Made by a program: the position numbers and the translations under genes
In this document: piece after piece, positions 5,434 to 6,495 of the stretch
Layout: each line of letters begins with the position of its first letter
How positions within the stretch are numbered: the stretch's first letter is position 1
Origin: DATJFH01 sp035495815
GTDB taxonomy: Bacteria; Acidobacteriota; Terriglobia; Bryobacterales; Bryobacteraceae
DNA: 6,495 nt
Assembly (NCBI GenBank): GCA_035495815.1
Contig: DATJFH010000149.1
Coordinates: 1 to 6,495, forward strand
Direction: 5' to 3'
Notes under the pieces: generated by a model
Told to the model about the DNA's origin: nothing
The model's input: the letters and a program-made list of their open reading frames with translations, nothing else
Database searches by the model: none

Positions 5434-6495
5434 CTAGGGCAGTCCGCCGGCGGCTTTGGACGCCACCCCGAGTTCCAGGTCGAGCGCCTTCCAGGCCGCC
5501 GGCCAGGTGAAGTCGCGGCGATACCGCTCCCGGCCCGCCAGGCCGATGCGGAGGGCCTCGTCCGGTGATTCAACCAGCCGAGATACAGCGTCTACGAAAG
5601 CCGCCGGGTCGTCGGCCAGAAGGATCTCTTCCCCGTCCCGCGCGTTCAGACCCTCCGCGCCTTTCGAAGTCGAGACCACCGGAGTACCCGCCGCCCAGGC
5701 CTCGATGATTTTCAGGCGCGTCCCGCTCCCGGACAGAATCGGCACGACCGCGGCCTTGGCTTCCGCCAGATACGGAATCGCATCGCCCACCGGGCCTGTG
5801 TATTCCACGCCGTCGAGCCCGCGCAGATACCCCTCGACGGCTTCCGGATGCCTTCCGATCAGCCGCCATCCCAGATGCGGCCAACGGCGGCGGAGCCCCG
5901 GCCAGATCCCGTCGGCAAAATACCGCACAGCCGCGCGGTTTGGCTCATAATCAAGCGTGCCCGAAAAGGCGATCAGGTTCTGCTCATGCCGACGCGGCGC
6001 CGGGCGGAGCGGGATGGCATTCGGATACACGCTCACGGCCGCAGCTGGGGCGATGCGGCGGACCCGGCCGGCGTCGGCCTCCGAGGTTGCCAGGACGCAA
6101 TCGTATCTCGACAGCCAGCACCGCTCGAGATCGAGAGCGGCCCTGTAGAACCTGTCGTGCGCCAGCCACGACGGCCAGCGGGACAGCTGGCGGCACGTCA
6201 TATGCCAGTCCGACTCGATGTTGTGCAGATCGAGGAAGGTGCGGCCGCATTTGGCTTCGATCTGTTCGAGGTAAGGCGCGCACCAGAAATGCTCGACCAT
6301 CCCCACGTCGTAACACGGACGGCCTTCCAGGAATGCGGCGATCCGATCGCCGAATCCCGCGAAGCGATCGATCAGCGGCGGGACCCGGCGCGCCAGCCGC
6401 CGGCCGTTGCGCAGCAGGCGGGCGCTCCCGCTCCTCGAATGCCGGGACAGATCGAGCGTAAGCACGCGGTCGACCAGACCCGGAGGAAAGCTGAC
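5434..6495 (-). CDS. GT4-type glycosyltransferase, N-terminus cut by window edge
   Basis: The minus-strand frame is open from the right edge to TAG 5436-5434, giving 353 visible residues. A GTG at 6465-6463 could be read as a start, but ten more open codons (VSFPPGLVDR) precede it without a stop, and GT-B enzymes need an N-terminal beta-strand and glycine loop not seen here. About 50 residues are probably missing. Visible parts are the end of the N-terminal domain with FLDLHNIES (87-95), CVLATSEAD (133-141) and VYPNAI (156-161), then the C-terminal nucleotide-sugar domain: IAFSGTLDYEPN (175-186), WRLIGRHP (210-217), GPVGDAIPYLAEA (234-246) and the donor-binding signature GSGTRLKIIEAWAAGTPVV (256-274) with E265. 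GAEGL follows. This motif set matches GT4 enzymes of polysaccharide assembly, including those linked to exosortase loci, though nothing here proves that. It probably transfers a sugar from a nucleotide donor at the cytoplasmic membrane. It converges on the oxidoreductase cluster and is likely an independent unit. Confidence 0.9.
   Translation of the reverse strand, partial: VSFPPGLVDRVLTLDLSRHSRSGSARLLRNGRRLARRVPPLIDRFAGFGDRIAAFLEGRPCYDVGMVEHFWCAPYLEQIEAKCGRTFLDLHNIESDWHMTCRQLSRWPSWLAHDRFYRAALDLERCWLSRYDCVLATSEADAGRVRRIAPAAAVSVYPNAIPLRPAPRRHEQNLIAFSGTLDYEPNRAAVRYFADGIWPGLRRRWPHLGWRLIGRHPEAVEGYLRGLDGVEYTGPVGDAIPYLAEAKAAVVPILSGSGTRLKIIEAWAAGTPVVSTSKGAEGLNARDGEEILLADDPAAFVDAVSRLVESPDEALRIGLAGRERYRRDFTWPAAWKALDLELGVASKAAGGLP

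Noticed and set aside
5280..5510. A 76-codon plus-strand frame running through the TTCAACA array
   Set aside because: It overlaps the end of the glycosyltransferase, lacks a ribosome site, and its QQISTHST-like repeats simply reflect the DNA repeats.

Overview
The window is G+C-rich bacterial DNA, dense in coding sequence on both strands. It is dominated by paralogues of the Gfo/Idh/MocA oxidoreductase family. Two of these carry twin-arginine (Tat)-like leaders, and remnants of concanavalin A-like/LamG proteins lie beside them. This mix of exported Gfo/Idh/MocA enzymes and ConA-fold carbohydrate proteins is typical of soil Acidobacteriota (Bryobacterales/Solibacter type), with Planctomycetota or Verrucomicrobiota as alternatives. 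The taxonomic call is inference from gene content only; no rRNA or tRNA gene is visible.

Layout. (1) 1-106, minus strand: the first 35 codons of a secreted protein that runs off the left edge, with an inverted repeat in its leader (142-167). (2) 286-726, minus: a frameshifted remnant of a ConA-like (DUF1080/LamG-type) protein. (3) 781-1014, plus: a LamG-like fragment cut off before the usual end of the domain. (4) 1033-1485, plus: a 150-residue ORF resembling only the C-terminal substrate domain of Gfo/Idh/MocA proteins. (5) 1487-2605, 2754-4031 and 4033-5196, plus: three full-length Gfo/Idh/MocA oxidoreductases. The first is cytoplasmic and the other two have Tat-like leaders. (6) 5197-5433: a convergent intergenic region with weak hairpins and an array of seven TTCAACA-type heptamers spaced about 10 bp apart. 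(7) 5434-6495, minus: a GT4-type glycosyltransferase truncated at its N-terminus by the right edge.

How the genes work together. ORFs 1033 and 1487 are separated by 1 nt, as are genes 2754 and 4033, so each pair is probably translationally coupled. The 148-nt gap before 2754 holds a possible -10 box and a good Shine-Dalgarno, so the exported pair may have its own promoter. Gfo/Idh/MocA enzymes oxidise or reduce sugar and cyclitol hydroxyls with NAD(P). A cluster of one cytoplasmic and two exported members fits stepwise processing of a glycoside or sugar, but no substrate can be read from sequence. The glycosyltransferase converges on the cluster and is probably a separate transcription unit, perhaps for a surface polysaccharide. 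The 286-1032 stretch looks like a graveyard of gene fragments and suggests past rearrangement at this edge of the cluster.
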